DNA from: Phymorhynchus buccinoides
Taxonomy: Eukaryota > Mollusca > Gastropoda > Neogastropoda > Raphitomidae
Length of the DNA: 64,000 nucleotides
Reading direction: 5' to 3'
Assembly (NCBI GenBank): GCA_017654935.2
Contig: CM065712.1
Coordinates: 27,768,459-27,832,458, forward strand
The translations under genes and the position numbers were made by a program. Shown here piece after piece: positions 11,403-22,640 of this stretch; position 1 is the stretch's first letter, and the number at the start of each line of letters is the position of its first letter. The notes beneath the pieces are model-generated. The model was not told where the DNA came from. It searched no databases and saw only the letters and a list, made by a program, of their open reading frames with translations.

Positions 11403-12300
11403 CTGAAAATGGTGTGTATTATGTGAGTAATGTGCATTAACATGCTTGTTGTTCTTGCTCAGTCTTAAAAAAAAATAAACCAAAAAAGACTGAAAGAAAG
11501 GAAAAGAAAAGGGGGGGGGGGGGGAACAACCTCGGAAAATGTCCAAGGATTTTTGCTTTTCCCTTTTTATATATATACATATATTTTTTTATTTTTATTT
11601 TTGGAATATTCAGACTGTGGTGGGCCATGACAACAATAGTCACGAACATACCCAAACTCGGAAAGTGTTTTCTCTCAAAAGACTTCCATAGTCATGTTGA
11701 CGCCTCGTTTTGTTGTGAGTAGTGTTTGTGCTGCTTTAATTCTTCATCTTCTTCCTATTCTCCTGCGTTCCCAGGCCATTTTTTTTTTCTTCTCTTTACC
11801 GAGAACTCGATGTACAAAGCCATGATGCGGCTTAGTTTCGTATTTTTCAAAATGATGGAACGATAAAAACAACCACCCGCTGCAAACAAAAATCAATAAT
11901 AATAAATATTAGAAAAATATCCCTGACTTCTCAATTATTTAATGATGAATCCTCTGTTCTTCGTGCAGGCCACAAGTCGACCTCTGAATGTATTCAGGGG
12001 CGAATCTTTCCCAAACAGCAAACAATTCTAATGAGGAAAAGAGTATTTATTTGATGGGTTAGGTATTTTATGCAACACCCGGTCCTTGAATAAAATAAAA
12101 CAAAACTTTAAAAAAAAAAAATGAACGTTGACACAGGTTTACTTTTGGTAGTTCTGAATTTCTTTCTTTCTTTCTTTTTATTTACTTTTAATATCGGTTT
12201 TTGCTAAATAGCAATACTGAACTCTTTTTTTTATAGTAACGATAAAACAAAAAAGTGAGCATATAACACAGCATCCTCTGCCCAGCTCTATAAAGTAATC
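11403..12300. other. Intergenic sequence, nothing recognised
   Basis: No gene was recognised. There is a poly-G run at about 11511-11523 and several A or T homopolymers. Confidence 0.4.
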
Positions 12301-12718
12301 ATGTCTCTCTCTCTCTCTCTCTCGATCTCACCAACGTCTCTCTCCAGAATCCTCTCTCTCTCTCTCACTCTCTCTCCTCTCTGTCATCTTCTCTTATCAT
12401 CTCGTCTCCTCTTCTTATCATTCTCCTCCCTCCCTCATCTCTTCTCTCTCCGTGCCCTCTCCGCTCACTCTCTCTTCCTTACTCTCCCTCCTCTCTCGAT
12501 CTTCCTCTACTCTCTCGTCGGTCTCTACCTCCTCCTCTCGCGTTAAGATGATTGTTTCTCCTGAGAGAGTCTCTCCCGGGTTGCTCTCATCTCTCCTAAA
12601 AATAAAATCCCCTCATCGTGACATCTTTATCTCTTCGATCATCGAATCATCCAGCTCCCTCCGGTCGAAACTATTCCGCTCTCTCTACTCTCAGAGTCCT
12701 CTCTCTCTCTCTCTGTGA
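12301..12718. repeat. CT-rich low-complexity block
   Basis: CTCT runs are interspersed with short non-repetitive words throughout, ending in (CT)n at about 12697-12715. The Ser/Leu-rich frames are compositional. Confidence 0.85.
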
Positions 12719-12777
12719 TTACACTCTCCTTGATTGGTTGAACGCTTAATTTTAAATATTTTTTGGCCATCAGAAAA

Positions 12778-13024
12778 ATAAAAACATTGTCTATTAAACA
12801 AACGGAAAATGTTATTCGAGTTATCATCAAACGGATATGCACACAGTGCTTAGAAACACACACACACACACACACAACAGACACACACACACACACACAG
12901 CCATAACACACACACACACACATACACACACACACACACACCCACCACGCACCACACACACACACACGCACACACACACACACACCTCACTGCACACACA
13001 CACACCAACAAACACACATACACA

Positions 13025-13062
<38 letters not shown>

Positions 13063-13131
13063 CACGGCACACACGCACACTCCGCACGCACGCACAACTA
13101 CACACACACACACACACACACACATCACACA

Positions 13132-13182
<51 letters not shown>
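12778..13182. repeat. CA microsatellite with a duplicated leader
   Basis: A leader of about 80 bp (12778-12858) precedes an interrupted (CA)n tract (12855-13181). The same leader, about 85% alike by eye, recurs at 13806-13884 before the next (CA)n tract, so leader plus CA tract form a repeating module. Confidence 0.8.
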
Positions 13183-13183
<1 letters not shown>

Positions 13184-13800
13184 TTAGTACCTTTAAAAAA
13201 AAAAGAAGTAAAACAATCAAGGTATGTCGCTAAACTTGAGTTTGAAATAAGAAGGAAACACTTACGGATATCCCGGAAGCCTGAAATCAAGATTGTGACA
13301 GCAATCAGAGACAAAAATCATCATATTAAGTCCCTTAACAGTATGAACAATTGTCTGCAACTTTGCAGGAATAATGTTAATTATGTTCGTATCACATAAC
13401 AAGAAATAAACACGTTACAATCCATTGCCATGTTTGAACACAAGAGGAAATACTTATCCCACCCCCCATCTAAAATCAATAATTAATTATTTGGACCTGA
13501 ATCAGAGGCTGAAATCATTATATGTACCGAGAATTGTCTGAAACTGTGCAGGAAGAATGTTTATTATGTTCTCGTCATATTACAAATAATAAACAAGGTA
13601 CAATTCCATGCCATTTTGTAACACAAGAGAAAATACATACCCTACTCCCCTCTAAAATCAATATTTTGACTACGATCAGAGACTAAGATCATCATAAGTC
13701 CCTTAAAAGTAACGACAAGTGCCTGAAACTTTGCAGGTATGACGTTTATTATGTTCTTGTGATATAAAGCAAATAAACAAGATACAATCCCATGTCATGT
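13183..13800. repeat. ~180 bp tandem repeat, about three diverged units
   Basis: Units are marked by ATCAGAG at about 13304, 13502 and 13674, each followed by TTTGCAGG or GTGCAGG and AAATAAACA words. Spacing is about 170-200 bp. A further partial unit begins at about 14524 (AAGTCCCTTAAAAGTAACG). No coding content was seen. Confidence 0.7.
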
Positions 13801-13878
13801 ACTGAAACCAAAACATTGTCAATTAAACAAGCGTAAAATGTTATTAGAGTTATCATCAAAAGTTCGGATATGCGCGCT

Positions 13879-13883
<5 letters not shown>

Positions 13884-13929
<46 letters not shown>

Positions 13930-13943
13930 CACACACACACACA

Positions 13944-14031
<88 letters not shown>

Positions 14032-14052
14032 ACACATACACACACACACATT
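13884..14052. repeat. Nearly pure CA microsatellite
   Basis: About 170 bp of (CA)n with three or four single-base interruptions. Confidence 0.97.
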
Positions 14053-14529
14053 TTAAATTAGCATGATATTTCTAGATCTATGAATGCCCCAAACAATCAA
14101 AATACAGAGTAAATTATAAAAAGGTAAACATTTCAACATACTATTCATTTAGAACATAGCAGAAGCATGTTCTAGTAACACTTTAAAAAACGTGAGAGTC
14201 AACGTTGGGAAAATACAGCTTTGTAACTCTTCTAGCACCGCGGGCGAATGTATTCACCCAAAACATCACTCCTCACTCCAACCAAATTGAAAGACGTCAC
14301 CGCCAAACACCCTGCCATGTGTTTGTCTACTTTTAGACCTTATGTCAGTGATTTGTCCGTTAAAAGCAATGCATGAGCACTCCCAAAAAAATAGTTCCCC
14401 CCCCCCCCCCCTCTCTTGTCGGTTGAGAAGCATCAATAAAATTAAAAAAATACATGGAACTAGAAGAGTTAATGTTAAAAACAATTCATTTTCGACACCC
14501 TTTACTGACAAACAATCGCCATAAAAGTC
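14053..14529. other. Intergenic sequence, nothing recognised
   Basis: No gene was recognised. There is a poly-C run at about 14398-14412. Confidence 0.4.
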
Positions 14530-14599
14530 CCTTAAAAGTAACGCGAATTACCTGAAACTTGCTTGGCAGAAATAATGTTTAGTACCTTCTTTTTTATGT

Positions 14600-14960
14600 A
14601 AAACAAACAACCAAGGCCATAATGGGTAAGGTACGCATGTGTCCGGTTTTCAGTTTTCACTGGTCTCCCCGCTGCGTACAGCCGACACATTCCGATTTCG
14701 GAGGAGCTCAAAGGAGAAACAATTATTCGGAGTATTTTTTTTGGGGAGGAGAAAAAGGCAGGAGAATGGGTCCATATATTATTAAGTCAGAAAGATAGTA
14801 CCGGTAGATGACAGTAAGCAAAGAGAAAAAGGCAGAGTCAAAGAGAGTGGCAGATTAGATGAAGCTACAAGCACAGAACTTCCTGAAGGTGGGGAAACTA
14901 TTTTTTTACGAAAGACCCCCCGGTATCCCCACGGGAGAGACTGGTGGAGGGGGGGTTGTT
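14600..14960. repeat. Diverged copy of a dispersed repeat (also at 47.85 and 60.69 kb)
   Basis: The sequence aligns by eye over ~350 bp with 47848-48215 and 60680-61020 in the same orientation. Shared words include AAGCACAGAACTTCC, GTAGATGACA and CCCCACGGGAGAGACT / CCCCATGGGGAGAGACT. On the minus strand both versions keep a frame with SLPWG or SIPWG followed by PSGSSVLV, so a coding origin is possible, but I do not recognise it. Confidence 0.65.
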
Positions 14961-15489
14961 CTTTAATTTGACTCATTCAAGTCATTCCGGCCATCCGGAA
15001 TTAATAGATAGCTGTCAATTTGATGCATTTGCTTCAAGGGAAGTAAATATGTGTGCACACCATACCTTGGTCACTTCTAAACTCGCTTCGCTCCCTTAGA
15101 CCACAATTTTGCCTCTGACTTTGCTTTTGTAGCGGTTTGTTGTGGGGGGAACCAATCGGTGTAGAGAAATGTTATATATATAATTAAGTCTATAAAAAAA
15201 AAGTCTGATCTACCACTTCCCTATGTCTAAACCTGAAGTAAAAACCTGTAATCTTCTTTCATTTTCTCCTTTTGTTTTATGCATGTTTTGTTTGTGTGCA
15301 CGGCTGGAGCGATTTGTGAGGTTTTTTTTTTTTATAATTCCAAATCGTTGCGATGCGAATGAGTTTTATTGTGCTGAGTTCTGTGCTCTCGTGCTGTCCT
15401 TCACAATGCGCGGCATTGTTCAACAGGAAGACATGGAAGCCTATGGCAGCGTGGTGTTATCCTCACAGGAGCGTTCTTGTTGTTGGCTT

Positions 15490-15645
15490 ACCATGGCTAA
15501 AAGACTCCAGGGATCATCCCAACAGCTGAAGCACTTGAACACTATGGCACAAGCGCATCAGCAACTGATGAGAGCACTACGTGTGTGACCGTTTTTGAAT
15601 ACCCCGCCACGTGGGCAGCCACACTCCGTCTTCAGGGGATGCTCG
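15490..15645 (+). pseudogene. Unidentified protein module, old diverged copy
   Basis: In one plus-strand frame this reads KTPGII, then an acidic/polar spacer, then CVTVFEYPATWAATL. The minus-strand copies at 49.3 and 62.1 kb read KTPGII ... CVTVFDYPATWAST. The spacer differs by one whole codon, and several replacements are conservative (Asp/Glu, Ile/Leu), which suggests past selection on protein. A stop lies just before KTPG, and no start or intact flanking frame exists. I do not recognise the family. Confidence 0.5.
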
Positions 15646-16221
15646 CCTCCGTGATATTTGAGCTGCCCCAACTTGATTGGAGTAGGCCTACCAACATTTT
15701 TTTTTAATTGATTTTTTGGTGTGTGTGCGGGAGGAGGGGGGGGGGGGGGGCCAAGTGATGGACTCGAGAAACCTAGCTATCAGTTTGGTTTGTGCCAGGC
15801 ATCAGGATTTTCCATGCTCTAATCGAGTTTTGGTAAAGGTGCAGATCAACCCCCACCCCCCCTACCCCCCTTACATTTATCGGCTCTCTTCGTATTTTCA
15901 GTCTTGCCTTTCTTATTGTTTATAAAGCCTTTCAACCTCAATTGATTCAATTATTTCATGTTACATTTCGTGTATTCAAACAATTAAAGAACATTACTTT
16001 TGAAAATAACATAAAACAGGCGAACAAATGCCGAACTCCCGATTTGCTGTTCAAGTCACACCAACATCCCAGTTGAATACATTTAGATCTGGATTTAATT
16101 GCTTACAACTGTGTGAACGGGAAAGCTGGAACTAAAACGGTCCACGGCTGTTCCAGGTCTTGCGGTACTTATTTAAATAATGGCCATTATTAATAAATAC
16201 GCACGGGTCCAGAAATAAGGG
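15646..16221. other. Intergenic sequence, nothing recognised
   Basis: No gene was recognised. There is a poly-G run at about 15734-15750. Confidence 0.4.
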
Positions 16222-16590
16222 ACGAACCCCGACCGGCACAGTTCCAGTCCTTCATTTACCGCTACTTTGACCTACCAAATGTTAACATCAAATCCGTGGC
16301 TAAGCCCTAACAACAATTGTTGCACTCTCAGCCCTTAGCAACTGACTCTACGCAGTATCCAGGCTGGACCAATCCGGCTAGCGAAGCGCTCACCTGGGAC
16401 GAACCCCGACCGGCACAGCTCCAGCCTAGCCCTTCACAACTGACTACGCAGTATCCAGGCATGACCAATCCGGCTAGCGTAATGCTCACCGAGGATGAAC
16501 CCCGACCGGCACAGCTCCTGCCCTTCATTTACCGCTACATTGACTTAACAAATTTTAATATCTAATTCGTGGCTAAGCCCTATCATCATT
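16222..16590. repeat. Short direct repeats around GAACCCCGACCGGCACAG
   Basis: The word GAACCCCGACCGGCACAG occurs three times (near 16224, 16400 and 16497). ACGCAGTATCCAGGC and ATCCGGCTAGCG each occur twice, and GTGGCTAAGCCCTA flanks the block on both sides. It looks like a nested tandem duplication. Confidence 0.8.
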
Positions 16591-16659
16591 TGTTGCATTC
16601 TCAAAACAAAACAAACACAGAAAACATTGGAAGCATACATAGCATGCCAAAGAACCAGA

Positions 16660-16850
16660 CTATGCTATGCTATGCTATGTTGAAATGTGGAAGCCTTTGA
16701 CTGACTTGAATCACCACCACCCAACCTATTGATGTGCGATTTAACGAAAAATATGCGTCATTGGCGCGGGCGCGCCGACAATCTGAAGCTCTGGCTATGC
16801 TATGCTATGCTGAAATGTGGAAGCCTTTGACTGACTTGAACCACCAACAG
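16660..16850. repeat. Direct repeat pair with CTATG pentamers
   Basis: A ~54 bp unit (CTATG pentamers, then GAAATGTGGAAGCCTTTGAC) occurs at about 16660-16713 and 16793-16848, separated by about 80 bp that includes GCGCGGGCGCGCC. Confidence 0.8.
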
Positions 16851-17037
16851 TGTTATTGCAGTTTATACCAGAAAACCTTAGACTATTATGTACACATCTG
16901 AACCGTCAGCATGATGACGAAGGGTGTCCAAGCAAAGATGAAGAACAGCGTGGTGTGAGTCAATCTGTTAGAAATCAATTGAAATATATTGCATGCAATG
17001 TAATCATGCAACTATACAGACATGGCAACAATTTGAA

Positions 17038-17595
17038 GGTGGACCCTGACGGATGAGTTTTTGCAAGAAACACGTCGAGATCACCAGAAAGGCAGCCTTT
17101 TGAAGGATCCGAACACTCACTTTGCCCTGGTTTCTCAGAAATTAAGCCGTCAAAACGGCGATTCCTCCTTGGCTGAGATGCTGGAGAGATAAGCCAATTT
17201 GGATGGGGTGGGTGGAGGCCACTCATTCATTGTGGTTGAAGCGTTTTCATTTTTTGTAGTGCACTTAAAAAACGATTGAGCTGTTTCCTTTGTTGTGAGT
17301 GAAACTCCTTTAGATAATCTGCTTAAAATGTTAAAAAAAAGATTAAAAAAAGGTTTGTATTTCGTGCAGACGATTTGGTCTAAATGCAAGCGGCCATTCA
17401 AAAGAGACGTACACGCCTTCTCTTTGGGTGAAAGAATTTGACTTCCAGCACCTCAACCAAGGAGGAATCGCCGATTTGACGGTTTGATTTCTAGGAAACC
17501 AGAGCAAAGTGAGTGTTGCAATCTCTGTACAGGGTGTTTTCCTGGTGATCTGGACGTGTTTCTTACAAAAGCCTATCCGTCAGGGAGCCCCTTTA
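17038..17595. mobile_element. Foldback element with ~160 bp inverted arms
   Basis: The left arm (about 17038-17200) is the imperfect reverse complement of the right arm (about 17435-17595). Shared words are GGAGGAATCGCC, CAAAGTGAGTGTT, CTGGTGATCT, GACGTGTTTCTT and, at the outer ends, CCTGACGGAT. The spacer of about 235 bp has no coding frame of note. The structure suggests a non-autonomous DNA transposon with long terminal inverted repeats, now diverged. No target-site duplication could be fixed. Confidence 0.65.
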
Positions 17596-17955
17596 ACAAA
17601 CGGTTCATCGGATTCATGGACTCCTCACATACAGATTTACTTACTGTATGATTACAAAAAAGTTAGCCAACATCACACAGTCGGAAAGTAAAGGGCGGTA
17701 ACTAAAAGGGCGGTAACTAAAAGGGCTGAAGTTACGAAACACAGGTTCGGCATTCTTCGTGTTTTCCGAGGTAGATTCGGCAATTTCCGACACAGCTCGG
17801 GCGACGCACACGACACAAATTTCATACATTTTGCTTTCAAAATCAACTTTCCAAAGCAACATTTTGAACCAGACATAGCGGAATCGCGTCCCAACGCGTT
17901 CTTCTGGAACTGTGTGGCCAGCAAAAGTCCGACACTTACTGAGGTCTGAGGTTTT
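17596..17955. other. Intergenic sequence, nothing recognised
   Basis: No gene was seen. A 16 bp unit GGGCGGTAACTAAAA is repeated twice at about 17692-17722. Confidence 0.4.
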
Positions 17956-17986
17956 ACGTTATTTTACACTTCGGGCCTTAGCGCAT

Positions 17987-18022
<36 letters not shown>

Positions 18023-18074
18023 TAATAACAACAACAATAATAATAATAATGATAATAATAATAATAATAATGTG

Positions 18075-18140
<66 letters not shown>
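17956..18140 (+). repeat. Possible LINE/SINE 3' tail, then AAT and GA microsatellites
   Basis: GGGCCTTAGCGCATTATATAA runs into an (AAT)n tract (17990-18070) and then (GA)n (18078-18140). The GCGC-ATATAA-(TAA)n form resembles the L2/CR1-type 3' terminus seen better at about 3420-3470, but only the last ~25 bp are suggestive. Confidence 0.5.
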
Positions 18141-18143
<3 letters not shown>

Positions 18144-18239
18144 AACCGTTTCTGAATGTCTCCCTCTTTGTTGTCCAACTGTCCGTTCTCAAGCGCCTCG
18201 CCTGAAACATCGTTTTCAGGCTATTCGTTAAGCTTTAAA

Positions 18240-19750
18240 GACCCCGTGATGCGCCACGGTTACGTCCCTTGGTTTTTTTTTGGGTCGCTGTGACCCGCAA
18301 TCGAAATACCCCATATTCTAATATTATGCTTTACGTCCTCCAGGCCGAAGCCATAATTATGGGACATTAGTTTTTACTTTTAGATGTTGGAAAAGGGGGA
18401 GAGGGAAAAAAGAAAGGGATTTCTATCTACTTTAGATTTTTTTTTTTTTTTTTTTTAATTATTATTATTTTTTTTTTTAAACAGATATTTTGTCTTGAAT
18501 AAAGGTCAAGTATTAATTTAAGAGCCATGGCTCGTACGAGACTACTCTATTTGATAAAAGTTTACTTTTGATAAAATTATTGATTAAAACAAAAACTTTT
18601 AGCTGTACCCCTCCTGGCGAGAGCAAATGATTAAAATTTCAGGACCACGTAATTTTTAAAAGAACAAGTTTAAATGACAAAATTTAAAATTCAAATAAAG
18701 GTCTAACGAGAATATTTACACATTTTTGGTTTTTGTTAACTTTTATTTATCAAAACTCTCGTTTTTAAAAGATTTCCACTTAAAGTGGAAAACTATTTGT
18801 ACAGAGTTAAAAAGAAATGCATCAGATGTTTTTATATAAGTGTTAAAGAACAGGAGAAACGAGGGTCCCTATATAAATTCAAATATACAAACTACCACGG
18901 ACTCTAAAAAGCGCTAACATATTTTGGCCGAGTCCGGGCAGGAAAAGTTATGCTCTATAGACCCTACGTTTCAGGTTATAATTCCGAGTTATTTACATGT
19001 ATTGTTAAAAGCATAATTTGTTAAAAAAAAAAATTAATCTGTCAGTTTTAAAACTAGTGATTACTGACGGGGCCAGTTAACGATTCCTACTTGTTTGAGT
19101 CGGAGGGAGGGAGGTAGAGGGGCCCCTCCTCCCCGGCTACAACAGTGGTAGGGCGTCGCTATATGGGACCAGCACGAAGTGCGGGGGGACCCATTGGGAT
19201 AACCCTGACCGTAATTTTACGCCCCATATTCAAATTGAGGCTACTCTTTAAACTGACTTGTAGCTTTCAATTTGGAGTACTTTATATGGGAGTCTGACTT
19301 GGTCAAAACAAGATTTATTTCCAGTTATAAGAGGAAAAACACGTGAATCCCGTGATTTGGACGGTGTGGGGGGGAAGCACACGTGATGACGTGATGGGGG
19401 GGGGGGACTCTTTAATTACTTAAATTATAATTCATACACTTTGTGGTCGTGTGTATGGCAGTCACACACAAACGGTCTGTCACAAATTTTGGACTTCTTT
19501 GTGACAGCCAACCAGTTTTACAACTTCCACGGCAACGGAATGTTTAATTAAAAAACGGCCAAGTCGACTACCAAGGAAAGGGTTGAGAAAAGTGCAAAGA
19601 TCGTGCTGCTGATAAGAGTTTTATGTCGCACCCTGTGTGGGTATGCTTTATTCTCACTGATTGGTCGAGGCCGGCCAATGAGGGACTTCGAGAGGAAAAG
19701 AGAAATCTGTTCCCTGGGATTCGAAAGTGTTGACGTTTTTGAAAGCTGTG
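18240..19750. other. Unassigned sequence, nothing recognised
   Basis: The texture resembles 6579-8000: many homopolymer runs (for example poly-T at 18428-18455) and no coding frame with recognisable features. A poly-G run lies at about 19397-19407. Confidence 0.35.
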
Positions 19751-19934
19751 TTTGTCAGTTCGCTCTCGACTGACTTACAGGGAAGAGGAGAAGTAGCCTG
19801 CCTGAGGAAAGGACATATCTTCGCCGACTGCGCCAGGACCTCGGTGCCCCATTCAGAGGCAAAGTGAGATTCGTTTCTCGCTTGAGGAGAGAGCAGCGAC
19901 CGGTGTTTGGACCTTCAAGGGACCTTGGAGGAGG

Positions 19935-21760
19935 TTGGACCGGGGAGTGGAAGTCAGCGAGTCGAACTCCTCGTCTGGAACCGCTCGGGTGTACATAGCC
20001 CCTATACCCATTCACCAGGAAGGTTGTCCTGACTTTTTCCGAGCAGCACTCCGGCGAGCTTCACTGACTTTGCGTTCCCTCTTCCATGAGAGGGCAGATG
20101 TCAACACCCTGTGGAGAGAATCCAAAGATCAGCTATCTGAGGCCAGCCAGCAACACATTCCATCTTCTGTGCATCGATACAAACACCGCCTGCCATGGCT
20201 AAACAACAAACTTAGAAGACTGGCTAGAATGATGAAAAGGGCCTACAAGCAGGCAAAGCGAACTGGAAGCTGGAAAAACTATCGGTTCGTCCAAAACGAA
20301 TGTAAGAAAGCCTTTCGTAAAGCTGAATGGAGTCATCAAAAGAACACGATCATGGCCGGCTTGACCCAGAGCAACTCAAAACCATTCTGGAAATACATCA
20401 AGTCCAAGAGGCAAGAGAACATCGGAGTTGCCCATTGAAACAGAATGGTACCCTACACAGTGACGCACGAACAAAGGCAAACATCTTGATCAACCAATTC
20501 CAGTCAGTTTTCACTCCACCATCGCCAGCTCCCTCGAAAACAAACGACGTTAACCAATACCCTTCCGTTGGTGAATTGAAGATCAGCAGCAAAGGTGTTG
20601 AAAAGCTCCTGAATAACATCAGTGTACACAAAGCTGTAGGCCCAGATGGCATCCCCAACCAAGTGCTGAAGGAATGTTCCAGCCAACTGGCAGGAGGACT
20701 GACATGCATATTCCAAAGGTCAGTGGACACTGGATCCCTGCCCGATGTTCCAGCCAACTGGCAGAAGGACTGACATGCATATTCCAAAGGTCAGTGGACA
20801 CTGGATCCCTGCCCGATGTTCCAGCCAACTGTCAGAAGGACTGACATGCATATTCCAAAGGTCAGTGGACACTGGATCCCTGCCCGATGTTCCAGCCAAC
20901 TGGCAGAAGGACTGACATGCATATTCCAAAGGTCAGTGGACACTGGATCCCTGCCCGGTGTTCCAGCCAACTGGCAGAAGGACTGACATGCATATTCCAA
21001 AGGTCAGTGGACACTGGATCCCTGCCCGGTGTTCCAGCCAACTGGCAGGAGGACTGACATGCATATTCCAAAGGTCAGTGGACACTGGATCCCTGCCCGA
21101 TGTTCCAGCCAACTGGCAGGAGGACTGACATGCATATTCCAAAGGTCAGTGGACACTGGATCCCTGCCCGGTGTTCCAGCCAACTGGCAGAAGGACTGAC
21201 ATGCATATTCCAAAGGTCAGTGGACACTGGATCCCTGCCCGATGTTCCAGCCAACTGGCAGAAGGACTGACATGCATATTCCAAAGGTCAGTGGACACTG
21301 GATCCCTGCCCGATGTTCCAGCCAACTGTCAGAAGGACTGACATGCATATTCCAAAGGTCAGTGGACACTGGATCCCTGCCCGATGTTCCAGCCAACTGG
21401 CAGAAGGACTGACATGCATATTCCAAAGGTCAGTGGACACTGGATCCCTGCCCGGTGTTCCAGCCAACTGGCAGAAGGACTGACATGCATATTCCAAAGA
21501 TCAGTGGACACTGGATCCCTGCCCGGTGTTCCAGCCAACTGGCAGGAGGACTGACATGCATATTCCAAAGGTCAGTGGACACTGGATCCCTGCCCGATGT
21601 TCCAGCCAACTGGCAGAAGGACTGACATGCATATTCCAAAGATCAGTCGACACTGGATCACTGCCCAATGACTGGACCAACGCCAACGTAGCTCCAGTTG
21701 TTAAGAAAGGGGACAAACACCTGGCGGAAAACTATCGGCCTGTATACCTATTTTCCCAAC
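19935..21760 (+). mobile_element. LINE fragment (pre-RT linker and N-terminal RT), internally expanded
   Basis: The frame from 19935 shows a basic LINE linker (WLNNKLRRLARMMKRAYKQ, then FWKYIKSKR) and shifts frame at about 20430. The second frame carries GPDGIPNQVLKE of the reverse-transcriptase N-terminus. This stretch is then replaced by 71 bp tandem units. Beyond them, at about 21668, the same protein resumes with DWTNANVAP, VKKGDKHLAENYRPV and stops being recognisable near 21755. Catalytic motifs A and FADD are absent. The upstream 19750-19935 may be its 5' region. Exact clade is unknown. Confidence 0.8.
20676..21668. repeat. 71 bp minisatellite derived from LINE coding sequence, 14 units
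   Basis: Each unit begins TTCCAGCCAACTGGCAG and ends CACTGGATCCCTGCCCG, at a strict 71 bp period from about 20676 to 21668. The unit is the segment of the host LINE that encodes SSQLAGGLTCIFQRS and onward. Because 71 is not a multiple of three, the frame rotates from unit to unit. Sites GATG/GGTG, GGC/GTC and AGAAGG/AGGAGG vary together so that units 2-6 match units 9-13, which indicates a seven-unit (497 bp) higher-order repeat. The 69-residue minus-strand frames repeated every 71 bp are artefacts. Confidence 0.95.
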
Positions 21761-21769
21761 TAATATTAT

Positions 21770-22400
21770 ATGGTTAGCTGCATTTTTAATATCATTTTCT
21801 ATGTTAATTCTGCTTACTCCAAATAACACATCAAACACAGTGAGATTCAACCTTAATTCAATTTGAGCATGTATGTAATTTTCAAGTTGCTTCCAGAAAT
21901 ACTCTAACTGGTGAGCAGTTGAAGAAACAAATGTTCTAAATAATCAATTTCATTTATACAAATAGAGCATTTATTGTTTTCTACCAAGTTTCATTTTGCT
22001 TAACAGTATATTTGTTGGGTAAATATTATGCAGCATCTTCCATTGAAGCTCTTTTAACCGGGTTTCATTTGGTAGCATGTTTTGCCATTAACCAAGTATT
22101 TTTGTTTATTTCGAAGTTAAGATTTCTTAGACAAAAACCATGAGCACATGGTTTTAAATCATTGATATTGCTACTATTTTCCCTCATAATTGTCCTGATT
22201 AGTTTTGGTTTAGAGATAAATATTTTAGTTTCCACTTGATTGGTTGAGTGTTGTCCCTCTAGAACGGGTTCTGTCATCCAATGTTTCCAGGCCTCTGGTA
22301 TTCGTTAATCAACGCATTATATTCAAATACTAAGCTTGCTCGTCCCCGTCCTATTTTTTCAAGTATCTCCCGCCGATGGATCACATTGTAACAATTGTAC
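21770..22400 (-). mobile_element. L1/Tx1-like LINE C-terminal fragment (zf-RVT region), degenerate
   Basis: Read on the minus strand, three frames together give the C-terminal region of a LINE reverse transcriptase. IPEAWKHWMTEPVLEG lies near 22265-22290. ETRLKELQWKMLHNIYP lies near 22010-22055. A CSIC motif at about 21958-21969 is followed by EIDYLEH, then SPV and FWKQLENYI, which fits the Cys/His finger called zf-RVT. At least two frameshifts break it. Its downstream end meets the plus-strand LINE fragment near 21760. The clade call is from memory of the motif order. Confidence 0.65.
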
Positions 22401-22640
22401 CCTTTGGGTTACGCTGGTCCTTACCCCGGGTAGGTTTGTTAGGTAGTTAATACTGGGAAGGAAGGTGGGGGATTCTTAGGTTAAAGTCAATTAAGTCATT
22501 TCTTCAGTTCCAATTAGGTCCCTAGCTTTTCAGTTTCCTTGTATGCCAAATGACTGATGTCAAGGACTACATTTGTTTTTGTGTTGTAAACTGGTTTCCG
22601 GTGTTGCTCGTGTGTGTGGGTGGGGGAAGGTGTGTAGACG
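22401..22640. other. Flank of the 57 bp minisatellite
   Basis: No gene was seen. Two words from this flank (TTTTCAGTTTCCTTGTA near 22526 and GTGGGTGGGGGA near 22616) recur inside the following array. Confidence 0.5.
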
